A stretch of 46,888 nt of DNA from a virus. Position 1 is the first letter of the stretch; the number at the start of each line of letters is the position of its first letter. This document shows, one piece after another, positions 9,819-16,649 of this stretch. The notes beneath the pieces were generated by a model, which was not told where the DNA came from, searched no databases, and was given only the letters and a program-made list of their open reading frames with translations. Both the position numbers and the translations under genes were made by a program. Where the stretch lies: IMG/VR virus record IMGVR_UViG_3300032236_000974, positions 1 to 46,888 of that record. One strand, given 5' to 3'.

Positions 9819-10415
9819 ATGACCATCTCTCGCAACCTATCCATTCTTGCAGAAGGCGCTGCTCCCACTGCTGTTGGAAACATACCGTTCACGACAGATG
9901 GCTCCACATGGTCATCGACGCAGAAGATTGTACGCGGAACATCGGTGGCGACTACTAGCGGTACAAGCATCTCTTTTACTGGCATTCCTTCTTGGGTAAA
10001 GCGCATCACTCTTATGCTTAATGAAGTAAGTATAAGTGGAACTTCTGGGGTTGCCGCGAGAATTGGTTCGGGCTCTTTTGTTACAAGTGGATATGTTGGG
10101 TTCGGTATGTTCGCTCCTGCTTCTGGCACAACTCCAGTTGGATATACCGCTGGAACGGCAACTCTTGATATTGCTGGCTACTCTGTCAGTACACAAAATG
10201 TTTCTGCGTATGCGGTTCTTAATAATATCACCGGGAATGTTTGGACTTTCAATTCTCTGGCAAGCCGCAACGCGGGCACATCAGGCCAAAATGGTCCGCA
10301 AAATAATAATTACATTCCGACTACATTGTCTGGGACATTGGACCGAATACAAATCGTTACTGGCAACGGCACCGACACATTTGATGCTGGTTCCGTCAAC
10401 ATCTTCTACGAATAG
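9819..10415 (+). CDS. Short tail fibre protein, paralogue 3
   Basis: 198 residues. It is almost only the shared tip domain: after ~20 residues comes FTTDGSTWSSTQKI, then TSVATTSGTSISFTGIPSW, and the same GTDTFDAGSVN ending. It lacks the shaft modules of its paralogues at 6497 and 8771, so it is either a genuine short fibre tip or the remainder of a duplicated fibre gene. The intact frame and the following small partner gene favour a working gene. Confidence 0.7.
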   Translation: MTISRNLSILAEGAAPTAVGNIPFTTDGSTWSSTQKIVRGTSVATTSGTSISFTGIPSWVKRITLMLNEVSISGTSGVAARIGSGSFVTSGYVGFGMFAPASGTTPVGYTAGTATLDIAGYSVSTQNVSAYAVLNNITGNVWTFNSLASRNAGTSGQNGPQNNNYIPTTLSGTLDRIQIVTGNGTDTFDAGSVNIFYE

Positions 10416-10424
10416 GAGTCTCAC

Positions 10425-10616
10425 ATGGAACGCATCGAAGTCAACGTCGAAACCGGCGAAGTGAAGGTCATCCAGTTCACGCCAGAGGAAGAGGCGGCTG
10501 CGCTGGCCTATGCTGCTACTGTACAGGAGCCTGTACAGCCAAAGCCGACGCTGGAAGAGCTACAGGCGCAGCTTGCGACGATTGCAGCGCAGATACAGGC
10601 GCTTGCGAATCCGTAA
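10425..10616 (+). CDS. Small fibre-partner protein, copy 2
   Basis: 63 residues, paralogue of the product at 7358 with the same layout: MERIEVNVETGEVKVIQF, an acidic Glu/Ala stretch, a Pro-rich linker, and a C-terminal heptad-like helix (LEELQAQLATIAAQIQAL). Last gene of the fibre cluster; a hairpin follows at once and transcription converges here with the minus-strand early operon. Confidence 0.65.
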   Translation: MERIEVNVETGEVKVIQFTPEEEAAALAYAATVQEPVQPKPTLEELQAQLATIAAQIQALANP

Positions 10617-10618
10617 TG

Positions 10619-10651
10619 AAAAAGCCCCAGTCCGACCGAACAGACTGGGGC
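10619..10651 (-). terminator. Intrinsic terminator between convergent operons
   Basis: GCCCCAGTC at 10624-10632 pairs with GACTGGGGC at 10643-10651 around a 10-base loop. On the minus strand the hairpin is followed by TTTTT (10619-10623), the classic form for terminating the minus-strand operon. On the plus strand no U-run follows, so termination of the fibre operon there is less certain. Confidence 0.7.
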
Positions 10652-10768
10652 AAGTAAGCGTTTCGACAATCCACGGGGCTGGGCCTGCAAGCGGCCTACG
10701 CAAAACTCGCGCCACATGTAAGCCAAGAACCATTTCTTGACCTGGTTATTATGCCACAAGTTAAGTCG

Positions 10769-10966
10769 TTATTGAATATCTCCCCGACCAAATGTGATGT
10801 TTTTTTCTGCTCGAATATCTTGATTCCGCCAGCACCAGATCTGGCCATTCTGTTGGAAGCAGACCCAGACTAGGTCATGATCGACGCCATAATCAATGAC
10901 GACATGCGCCAGGGCTTTCCCATTCGGGGTTTCAACAGGCAGTGCAGGATTAAGCTGTAGCATCAT
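10769..10966 (-). CDS. Conserved small phage protein of unknown function
   Basis: 65 residues. Core features are LNPALPVETPNGKALAHVVI, DYGVDHDLVWVCF and WCWRNQDIRAEKNITFGR; this short beta-rich protein is familiar from phages of Gram-negative hosts but has no assigned role. It is the last gene of the minus-strand early operon, its ATG overlapping the previous stop (ATGA). Two consecutive ATGs leave the start uncertain by one codon. Confidence 0.7.
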   Translation of the reverse strand: MMLQLNPALPVETPNGKALAHVVIDYGVDHDLVWVCFQQNGQIWCWRNQDIRAEKNITFGRGDIQ

Positions 10967-11463
10967 TTTGCGTATTCCTCATCTATTGGAAAGGGTTTCA
11001 AGACTGAGCTGGGGACGTACCAGCGTTCATCACCAGCACCATGTTTGGCGCGGTATTGTGGCAGCATGATATTCTTAGCGAGTTCCCAGCCCCAGACGCG
11101 ATATGAAGGGCCAACGCCGGTCACCAATACAAATATGTGGTTCGGGTTGTCATCATCATTCAAGCCAAGATCCCAATCGTGCCGGGTGCGTAACCTGACT
11201 TGGATCTTCCCGCCAATGTCCGCCTCTTTGAAGTTGTTCACTCGCGGGTCAAAGTAGCGGTCCATAAACTTTGCAACTACAAGTTCTCCGACAGCGCCTT
11301 GAATGTGCTTCACAAGCGGATCCAGCTTACCGTCTGTGAACTCATTGCCCATCTTGCGATTTTTCTCTTGGGCAGCGTAGTGCCTCACTGTGCCAGTATT
11401 TGCACAATGCAGCATCTCCAGCAGGTTTAGCCTCACCCAATAGGATGTTTGATTGTCTGTCAT
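10963..11463 (-). CDS. PD-(D/E)XK-like nuclease-fold protein (putative)
   Basis: 166 residues from the ATG at 11463, chosen because it overlaps the previous stop in ATGA; the frame extends upstream without support. A central GAVGELVVAKFMDRY helix with Glu60, then EADIGGKIQVR (Asp82, Gln88, Arg90), followed by strands IFVLVTG and YRVWGWE, gives the helix-strand order of PD-(D/E)XK nucleases. The canonical Lys is not obvious (Gln-Val-Arg instead), so activity is unproven. It lies downstream of GcrA in an early operon with recombination genes; a role in DNA processing is possible. Confidence 0.55.
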   Translation of the reverse strand: MTDNQTSYWVRLNLLEMLHCANTGTVRHYAAQEKNRKMGNEFTDGKLDPLVKHIQGAVGELVVAKFMDRYFDPRVNNFKEADIGGKIQVRLRTRHDWDLGLNDDDNPNHIFVLVTGVGPSYRVWGWELAKNIMLPQYRAKHGAGDERWYVPSSVLKPFPIDEEYAK

Positions 11464-11936
11464 GGGGATGTTCCTATCCGAACCAGGGGCGAGTAGCAGA
11501 TCCTCGCATGCTCTTCGCAATACGAGCCTTTCGCCTTTACCTTCCCGCAGAACAGATAGTCAGCAGCTTTGTCTCCGCTGACTACATAACGGCAGGATCT
11601 GGGAGTGAGCCTCTCCAGTCGGATAGGTCTGTCTGCGCCCTTGCCAGGATCTTTATTGGCGAACAGATCTATAATCTCGCATGCCTCTTGTGGTAGATGT
11701 GGGGGCGGAGAGGCAGGCAGCAGTAATGGCTCCGGCTTTGCAGTCTCACGGGGCGGACGCCGCTTTGAAACCTCATTGCGCCTAGACAGATATTCTAGCG
11801 GAACTTTGCCAGCTAAATTCATGCGGTGAAGCTTCCCGGCAATAGCGTTTTTGCTGACGCCGAGATGCATGGCTATTTGTTTGTCGCTGAGACCTTGAGC
11901 CCAAAGTTCCAGCATCGTTTCTGTATTTTCATCCAT
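11460..11936 (-). CDS. gcrA: GcrA-family cell cycle regulator
   Basis: 158 residues from the ATG at 11936. Residues 1-45 form the GcrA N-terminal helix-turn-helix (LWAQGLSDKQIAMHLG, then KNAIAGKLHRMNLAG). After a Pro-rich linker, residues about 114-150 show the family C-terminus: SCRYVV, FCG, YCEEHARICY. In Caulobacter GcrA binds sigma-70 RNA polymerase and activates promoters carrying CcrM-methylated GANTC sites. A phage copy could redirect host cell-cycle transcription or activate phage promoters. The family is essentially alphaproteobacterial, which supports the host assignment. Member of the minus-strand early operon. Confidence 0.85.
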   Translation of the reverse strand: MDENTETMLELWAQGLSDKQIAMHLGVSKNAIAGKLHRMNLAGKVPLEYLSRRNEVSKRRPPRETAKPEPLLLPASPPPHLPQEACEIIDLFANKDPGKGADRPIRLERLTPRSCRYVVSGDKAADYLFCGKVKAKGSYCEEHARICYSPLVRIGTSP

Positions 11937-11955
11937 GATAGTCTCTTGGTTGGGG

Positions 11956-12240
11956 TTACGGGTCAGATCCTTGGTTGGGCACAGGCTCCAAAAGCATTCC
12001 GGCAAACGCAAGATAATTGATGCCGTCTACATAATGATCCTTGTTTCCCCTATCGTCGTCAAGCCTAGCAAGCTTTACAGCGTGAAGGATCAAGGCAATC
12101 TCATGGGGTGTAATTTGTACGCCGCAGATCGTTGACGCAATTACCGCTGCCCGCTCCATGCAGGGGCGGATGTTCCCATATGTGTCATTGCGTTCGCCAG
12201 CTATGTTTAGCGCCTCATTCATTATTTCAGCGTAGTGCAT
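11956..12240 (-). CDS. DUF6378-like phage protein
   Basis: 94 residues. The ATG at 12240 is preferred because AAAGGG lies about 9 bases upstream; a TTG at 12246 overlapping the previous stop is the alternative. The sequence AGERNDTYGNIRPCMERAA, then an ILHAVKLARL helix and a DHYVDGINYLAF segment, matches the all-helical DUF6378 type found widely in phages. Those helices with conserved acidic residues recall all-alpha nucleotide hydrolases, but no activity is established. Operon position is between an unknown gene and gcrA. Confidence 0.7.
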   Translation of the reverse strand: MHYAEIMNEALNIAGERNDTYGNIRPCMERAAVIASTICGVQITPHEIALILHAVKLARLDDDRGNKDHYVDGINYLAFAGMLLEPVPNQGSDP

Positions 12241-12242
12241 AC

Positions 12243-12548
12243 TCAAACCCTTTTCGTGACAGTTGCATAGGAACGCCGGGGCGCATCTGTGTCATGGTCA
12301 GCTTCAGGATCCATGTACTCTTGAGCCTTGCCGATCCATGATGTGTTGATGATGATGTTGCCGCGATCTTGCCACCAAACTTCACCATCAAGATGCTTCC
12401 GGCGATAATAAATGCGGAAGATCATGAACTCTTGCTTGTTCAACAGAGAACACAATTCCTCTTGAGAGTTAACCGGATAGTCGAGCGTTAACTGATGAAT
12501 GTCCATGCCTTGTGCGCTGGGCATGTTCATGGTGACTAAGAATCGCAT
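12243..12548 (-). CDS. Hypothetical early protein
   Basis: 101 residues, start overlapping the HNH gene by 13 bases. Contains LTLDYPVNSQEELCSLLNKQ, a basic strand IFRIYYRRKHLDGEVWW and a hydrophilic C-terminus. Not recognised. The run of aromatic and basic residues suggests a small alpha/beta protein; no signal peptide or membrane segment. Tight packing in the operon supports expression. Confidence 0.6.
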   Translation of the reverse strand: MRFLVTMNMPSAQGMDIHQLTLDYPVNSQEELCSLLNKQEFMIFRIYYRRKHLDGEVWWQDRGNIIINTSWIGKAQEYMDPEADHDTDAPRRSYATVTKRV

Positions 12549-12904
12549 GCGCTTTCATCCTTGTTTCTCAAAACTACAGTACCATCCATGCGCTTTTTGA
12601 ATTTAGAGAAGCGCCCACCAGGAAGCGGTGACTTGGATCTTGATGCTCCAATATGCTTTTGATGCTTGCGTTTTACCCGAGCGATCATGGGCATATCAAC
12701 AGTGCTAGTATGAACCCTATGACACTTGCGATGAGCAACGAGCCAATTGCTTTCATCGTCCTTGCCACCAGCCTCAAGAGGAATCTCATGGCTTACGTCC
12801 CATTCTTGGCCGGGGAGCACTTTCATGCTGCACATATGGCAAACGCCACCATGCCGCATGAAAATGTCTGCCCTCATTTTGGCTGTAATGCGAACCCGCT
12901 TCAT
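12536..12904 (-). CDS. HNH endonuclease
   Basis: 122 residues. A compact HNH nuclease: zinc-binding CHMC at residues 22-25, catalytic-type DVSHEIPLEAGG (His39), Asn53 in ESNW, and AHRKCHRVH (His62, Cys61, His65). The C-terminus is Lys/Arg-rich and could bind DNA. Such short free-standing HNH proteins serve in packaging when beside the terminase, or as homing or degradation nucleases elsewhere. Here the gene is in the early recombination operon, so early DNA cleavage is more likely. Its ATG shares one base with the previous stop. Confidence 0.8.
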   Translation of the reverse strand: MKRVRITAKMRADIFMRHGGVCHMCSMKVLPGQEWDVSHEIPLEAGGKDDESNWLVAHRKCHRVHTSTVDMPMIARVKRKHQKHIGASRSKSPLPGGRFSKFKKRMDGTVVLRNKDESACDS

Positions 12905-13149
12905 CAGTGTACAGACTCTTCTTCATCATCCCCATGGTAGAACCCATGGATGCTGTTGAGCACATTGTGCATGAAGGTCGCCGCCATGGCTTTAGCAGCT
13001 ACAGGCCCAGGGTTGCTTTCCAAAATCATTTTCATAAACGTAAAGTTTATGACAGCTAAAGCGGTAGGCTGCTCAAGAACAGAAAGAGTCTTCTCCACTT
13101 TTTTTGAGACTTTCACTATTTTGTCGGCTTCTGTTTCAATATCAATCAT
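12904..13149 (-). CDS. Hypothetical early protein
   Basis: 81 residues: helical N-terminus (EADKIVKVSKKVEKTLSVL), a hydrophobic middle (LAVINFTFMKMIL) and an acidic tail with HGDDEEESVH. Not recognised. The hydrophobic stretch is too polar at its edges for a confident membrane helix. It overlaps the HNH start by one base and belongs to the same operon. Confidence 0.6.
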   Translation of the reverse strand: MIDIETEADKIVKVSKKVEKTLSVLEQPTALAVINFTFMKMILESNPGPVAAKAMAATFMHNVLNSIHGFYHGDDEEESVH

Positions 13150-13150
13150 G

Positions 13151-13468
13151 TCATAGCCTCATTTCTGCGCGTTTAGATGCTTCTATTGACTGCCATTCGC
13201 TAAACTTCATGCGGATGTATTCTAGTTTCACTTTCAGGAATGCTGCTTTTTCGCGAGCCTTTACCATGTTTACGATAAATTCTTCCCATTGATTGGAAGC
13301 TTTTATCTGCATCTCAGCCCGGCTCACCGGCATATCCCCGAGCGATACCATCATCCTTGATAGCACCGCGCTCTTTGTCTCCTCTAAAAGAGAGGCCGCA
13401 GAATCAGCATCCACATATGCTTTCGCAACGATACGGTACTGTTCTGAAAGCGGCAAATTGCTGTCCAC
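13151..13468 (-). CDS. Helical early protein
   Basis: 105 residues from GTG at 13468, chosen because GAGGAG (13476-13481) sits 7 bases upstream; a TTG 15 bases earlier overlaps the previous stop but lacks a ribosome site. Almost entirely predicted helix (LLEETKSAVLSRMM, WEEFIVNMVKAREKAAFLKV). This type of protein commonly neighbours the single-strand annealing and exonuclease genes of phages. Function unknown; a recombination accessory is inferred from position. Confidence 0.65.
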   Translation of the reverse strand: MDSNLPLSEQYRIVAKAYVDADSAASLLEETKSAVLSRMMVSLGDMPVSRAEMQIKASNQWEEFIVNMVKAREKAAFLKVKLEYIRMKFSEWQSIEASKRAEMRL

Positions 13469-13479
13469 GGCCTCACTCC

Positions 13480-13728
13480 TCAAAACGGGATAGAATCTTC
13501 TTCAAGATCCACAGAGTAGGAATCCTGACGCTTCTCAGCAGGCGGATTCTTGGGCGTTACCGAGAAGCTGATCCATTTCTCGCCATTCTTGTCAGTCTTG
13601 CTCCAGGCGCTCACCCAGTAGTCAATACCGCCAATCTTGGCCCCACCCGTCAAGGGAGGAGACTTGTCGTTCTTGGGGTTCTTATTCTTGAAGATCGAAC
13701 CCTGATTGTCACGCTGTTCAAATGCCAT
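13480..13728 (-). CDS. Small SSB-like protein with acidic IPF tip (putative)
   Basis: 82 residues: a low-complexity N-terminus, a beta-rich centre (IGGIDYWVSAWSKTDKNG then WISFSVTP), and a C-terminus ending LEEDSIPF. The Asp/Glu-rich tail closing in Ile-Pro-Phe closely resembles the tip with which bacterial single-strand DNA-binding proteins recruit partner enzymes. The core could be a small OB fold, but this cannot be settled by eye. Adjacent YqaJ and Erf genes support a recombination role. Confidence 0.5.
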   Translation of the reverse strand: MAFEQRDNQGSIFKNKNPKNDKSPPLTGGAKIGGIDYWVSAWSKTDKNGEKWISFSVTPKNPPAEKRQDSYSVDLEEDSIPF

Positions 13729-14335
13729 CTGTCTTCTCCTCTAATTGCTTGATCTTGCTTTCCAACTCTCCAATGAAGGACACGATCTCCATCTCAAGTT
13801 GGTTGATATATGCCTCATCGCGGGGCACCCGCTTGATGAAGATCTGCATCTTCTCCGGTACACGGGGATCGTATGATACAAAGTCGCACCACTTGCGACC
13901 CGTGCAGGCCATCTGCCACTGCATTTGGGTGGCGTATCTTCCTGGTACGGTGTCAGTAAGAATAGTGTCGAGATGGGTGGCCGTCAGAGGGCATTTGATC
14001 TCAACAAGGCCATCATCCCCAACCAGGCCATCAGGCGACGCCCCAGCCATTTCAATAGACTTGTGGGGGACGAACCCAACCTCAACAACAAGCGAGCCTG
14101 ATACCCCCTCATAGGCATCGCGGGCTGCTGGTTCTTGATCCGTCCCCCACTGCATTGCGGCGTTTGTAAAGGACGGACCCTGCATCCCCGTCAAACGCTC
14201 GCAAAGAAGTTCCGCCAGATAGTTGGCGCGTGAAGTGCTATAGCCAGTCTTGGTCTTGGCTACGATGTCGGCAACGCGAGATGCAGTTACCTTGCCCAAG
14301 CGGGCGGCGTACCATGCGGGAGTGCGCTGTTCCAT
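13718..14335 (-). CDS. YqaJ-type viral exonuclease
   Basis: 205 residues, usual length for the lambda-exonuclease/YqaJ family. Motifs in order: R-x-G-KVTAS at 12-19, Glu68 in TDQEPAAR, ASPDGLVGDDGLVEIKCP with Asp102, Glu112 and Lys114 forming the PD-(D/E)XK metal site, and QMQWQM at 137-142. It degrades one strand of a double-stranded end to give single-stranded DNA for the annealing protein. A heptad-like helix ends the protein (LEMEIVSFIGELESKIKQLE). Encoded two genes from the Erf protein, as usual for such pairs. Confidence 0.9.
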   Translation of the reverse strand: MEQRTPAWYAARLGKVTASRVADIVAKTKTGYSTSRANYLAELLCERLTGMQGPSFTNAAMQWGTDQEPAARDAYEGVSGSLVVEVGFVPHKSIEMAGASPDGLVGDDGLVEIKCPLTATHLDTILTDTVPGRYATQMQWQMACTGRKWCDFVSYDPRVPEKMQIFIKRVPRDEAYINQLEMEIVSFIGELESKIKQLEEKTDGI

Positions 14336-14535
14336 TATTTTCCCCTAGCGAGTTCAGCTTGTTTCAGAGCGTCTCTTGCAATCCATTGAATGCAGACTTC
14401 TCCATCTTCATCGCAGCAGTCTTCCTTGCACTGACATGCGATTTGGTAGAGTGCATCCTCATAGATCTGGGCGGACGTAGCCACATTTTTGAATATGCCC
14501 TGATAGTCGATATCAGCTTCTGACATTTTGCTCAT
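14335..14535 (-). CDS. Cys-rich hypothetical protein
   Basis: 66 residues with clustered cysteines (CQCKEDCCDEDGEVC), plausibly a small metal-binding site, between two helical segments. Not recognised. Its ATG overlaps the erf stop in ATGA and its stop overlaps the exonuclease start by one base, so it is translated as part of the recombination set. A second ATG three codons in is a less likely start. Confidence 0.6.
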   Translation of the reverse strand: MSKMSEADIDYQGIFKNVATSAQIYEDALYQIACQCKEDCCDEDGEVCIQWIARDALKQAELARGK

Positions 14536-15125
14536 TTGTCTTCATCCTTTTTTGAGGCATCGACAGCATTCGCGATTGCTTTGAGATCCTTTATGGCCTC
14601 TTGGGTAAAAAGTTTGCGCTCTTCGGCATCAAGGCCGCGCCACATGTCATTGAGAGCGGTCATGCCCTTTTCGGCCTCCTTCTTGGCGCGGATGGCAAGA
14701 TCCCGCACAACTTTAGGATCATGCTCCTTCACCGGCTTTGCAATCTGGGCGGCATTGCCATCATCATCATCAGCAGCAAGGTTCGCAATAGACATCAGCG
14801 CATACCGGCGAGCATATGATATGCCCGAACCAATAGGGTGGGGTTCGTGTTTTACCGGCATAAAGAGTGTCTCGGCCATGAACTCCCCCGATACATGGAG
14901 GAGCATGGTTTCGACCTCAACGCCGCCCTGGACGGTGCGGGGGAACTGGGCAACTGACAGGCCGTTGTCAGCGAATGGCTGGCGGATGGCGGCGCGGACT
15001 GACGACAGGTCAGCGTACTTGGACTTGTAGAAGTCGTTCTTGGTGTCCTTTACCGCATCTTCAATCTGGCCTTGTGCGATAGAGAGAGCGGCGGCGAGTT
15101 GGTTGATTGTGTCTGACATTTTCAT
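14532..15125 (-). CDS. erf: Erf-family single-strand annealing protein
   Basis: 197 residues. N-terminal ERF domain: SIAQGQIEDAVKD, FYKSKYADLSSVR, ADNGLSVAQFP, then GSGISYARRYALMSIANLA and DDDDGNAAQ, the order found in the P22 Erf superfamily. It binds single-stranded DNA, anneals homologous strands and circularises or recombines phage DNA with the YqaJ exonuclease downstream. GGAG lies 8 bases before the chosen ATG; an ATG two codons later is possible. The C-terminal third is a charged helix. Confidence 0.9.
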   Translation of the reverse strand: MKMSDTINQLAAALSIAQGQIEDAVKDTKNDFYKSKYADLSSVRAAIRQPFADNGLSVAQFPRTVQGGVEVETMLLHVSGEFMAETLFMPVKHEPHPIGSGISYARRYALMSIANLAADDDDGNAAQIAKPVKEHDPKVVRDLAIRAKKEAEKGMTALNDMWRGLDAEERKLFTQEAIKDLKAIANAVDASKKDEDK

Positions 15126-15137
15126 TGGTTGGGCTCC

Positions 15138-15434
15138 TTATTCTGACCACATGCCTTCACGGGCGCATTCATCGTAGATATCGTCCATCAGCTTCTGATC
15201 TTTATGGAGATCATTGCGGAGCATGACGGCATTGGGGTGGTTATCTGTGCGTCCAGAGTAAAACTCGCAACTCACAGTCTTGTCGGTTATGGCGTCATAT
15301 ACATCGAGCGTGAAGCTGTAGATGTATGGGTTACCATCAACATGGTCGATTTCGATATCCAGTTCGCCGGTAAGAAAAACGTGATCCGGTATCTCGTGTT
15401 CGTCAAGTTTGTATCCGATTGGTACTAGGCGCAT
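15138..15434 (-). CDS. Hypothetical protein, first gene of minus early operon
   Basis: 98 residues, acidic, beta-rich (VFLTGELDIEIDHVDGN, YIYSFTLDVYD) with a helical C-terminus. A GGGAG ribosome site precedes the ATG. Not recognised. It directly follows the conserved leader element at 15444-15459, so it should be among the first phage proteins made from this promoter. Confidence 0.65.
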   Translation of the reverse strand: MRLVPIGYKLDEHEIPDHVFLTGELDIEIDHVDGNPYIYSFTLDVYDAITDKTVSCEFYSGRTDNHPNAVMLRNDLHKDQKLMDDIYDECAREGMWSE

Positions 15435-15443
15435 TTCTCTATC

Positions 15444-15491
15444 TCCCGTATTAGGGTGTCTTTTTCTCGCATGCTACCTGATTCGTGTCAA
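15444..15491 (-). promoter_or_regulatory. Early minus-strand promoter and conserved leader element
   Basis: Read on the minus strand, TTGACA (15486-15491) is followed after 26 bases by ACACCCTAATACGGGA (15444-15459), then the ribosome site and ATG of the 15434 gene. The same 16-base element, 28 bases after a TTGACA, precedes the minus-strand gene starting at 25903. The -10 box here is weak (around 15463-15468). Confidence 0.55.
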
Positions 15492-15499
15492 CAAGTAAT

Positions 15500-15534
15500 T
15501 TGACTTTCCCAAAAAATCATCCATAATGCCCCCA
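15500..15534 (+). promoter_or_regulatory. Sigma-70-type promoter for a leaderless regulator transcript
   Basis: TTGACT (15500-15505), 16-base spacer, CATAAT (15522-15527). A start about 7 bases on falls on the A of the ATG at 15534, and no Shine-Dalgarno sequence is present, so the transcript is probably leaderless. GTCAA (15487-15491) and TTGAC (15500-15504) form an inverted repeat spanning both divergent -35 boxes, a likely operator. Confidence 0.6.
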
Positions 15535-15734
15535 TGAGACAGGATCGAAGCCAAGTTTTGAAGGATGTTTTCGCGCATTATGGGTCTATCACGGCCCTTG
15601 CGCGTGAGCTTGGCATTACCAAGGCTGCGGTCTCGTCCTGGAAGCAGGTGCCGATCAAGCATCTGTTTAAGATTTCTCGTGAGGCTGGGATTTTACGTGC
15701 TAAGTTGAGGCCTGATCTTTATGAGGAACCTTGA
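15534..15734 (+). CDS. Cro/YdaS-like HTH transcription regulator
   Basis: 66 residues. Helix-turn-helix GSITALARELGITKAAVSSW at about 17-36, then VPIKHLFKISREAGI and a LRPDLYEE ending typical of the YdaS/Cro group of small phage repressors. It is the first plus-strand gene of a divergent early region and probably binds the inverted repeat between the two promoters, as the lambda switch proteins do. Whether it keeps lysogeny or only tunes early transcription cannot be told; no integrase is present in the window. Confidence 0.75.
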   Translation: MRQDRSQVLKDVFAHYGSITALARELGITKAAVSSWKQVPIKHLFKISREAGILRAKLRPDLYEEP

Positions 15735-15736
15735 GC

Positions 15737-16606
15737 ATGGCTAGGTGGTCTCAAGAGCAGGTAGCATTTTTGACGGAAAATTATCCAAAATTTGGCCGTG
15801 AAAAATGTGCTGAACTTATGGGCATGACCGAATCAAAAATTCGAATGAAAGCGAGCAGGCTTGGCCTAACAGCTAGAGGTGTTAGCGATGCTTGGAAAAA
15901 GAAGCAGGAAGAACATGCAGAAAAATTGACCGGCAGAAAAAGGCCCGAGCAAGCATCGGTTATTAAAAAACTGCATGAAGAGGGCAAACTAATAAAAAAT
16001 GACGAGCAAAAACTTGCCATCAGTGTGCGAATGAAAAAACACATTGCCGAAAACGGGCACCCCAGAGGTTCTCTGGGGATGGTTCATACTGAAGAAACAA
16101 AAAAAATAATTGGTCAGAAAAGTTCTGAAAATTGGGCGTCTTATTCGGATGATAAAAAACAAGAAATTTTAGAAAAATCTTCAAGGACCCGTGCCACGAA
16201 TGGTAACTATGTTCAAGAGCGGCCTAATGCGTCATGGAAAGCGGCTTGGCATGAAATTGGCGGTGTGCGCAAATATTATCGTTCAAAATGGGAATCAAAT
16301 TATGCCTATTATCTTCAATGGTTGAAAGAAAAAGGCGAAATATTGGATTGGAAGCACGAGCCAAAAGTTTTTTGGTTTGAGGGAATTAAAAGGGGAACCG
16401 TAAGTTATCTACCAGACTTTCTTGTCATTGAAAAAAATGGCAAGGAAACTTATCATGAAGTCAAGGGATGGATGGATGACCGGAGTAAAACAAAAATCAG
16501 TCGAATGGCGAAATATCATCCCGATGTTACACTTATCGTGATAGATAGCAAAGCGTACCAATCGCTACGAAAATCGGTATCCAAAATCGTACCTGGTTGG
16601 GAGTAA
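15737..16606 (+). CDS. Homing-type endonuclease with NUMOD-like and PD-(D/E)XK domains
   Basis: 289 residues from ATG at 15737 (GAGGA upstream). Residues 1-45 are a DNA-binding helix-turn-helix (WSQEQVAFLTENYPKFG, KIRMKASRLGL). A basic linker holds a NUMOD3-like segment near 105-130 (GHPRGSLGMVHTEETKK). The C-terminal domain has Glu186 in YRSKWESNYA, PDF with Asp227, and YHEVKGW with Glu241 and Lys243, the metal site of Vsr/EDxHD-type and restriction-like homing enzymes. Codons are clearly more A/T-rich than in neighbouring genes, a sign of recent arrival. Free-standing and intron-less here; likely a selfish element behind the regulator gene. Confidence 0.75.
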   Translation: MARWSQEQVAFLTENYPKFGREKCAELMGMTESKIRMKASRLGLTARGVSDAWKKKQEEHAEKLTGRKRPEQASVIKKLHEEGKLIKNDEQKLAISVRMKKHIAENGHPRGSLGMVHTEETKKIIGQKSSENWASYSDDKKQEILEKSSRTRATNGNYVQERPNASWKAAWHEIGGVRKYYRSKWESNYAYYLQWLKEKGEILDWKHEPKVFWFEGIKRGTVSYLPDFLVIEKNGKETYHEVKGWMDDRSKTKISRMAKYHPDVTLIVIDSKAYQSLRKSVSKIVPGWE

Positions 16607-16649
16607 GCATCAATAGTCACAATCGAAACCATAACACTAGGTGATACAG

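Noticed and set aside
5932-10616. Diversity-generating retroelement acting on the fibre genes
   Set aside because: No reverse transcriptase and no template/variable repeat pair with adenine-directed differences seen in the window.
10508-10759. Minus-strand frame of 83 residues overlapping the end of the fibre cluster
   Set aside because: It spans the terminator hairpin and lies antisense to a clear small gene; only part of it is intergenic and no family resemblance was certain.
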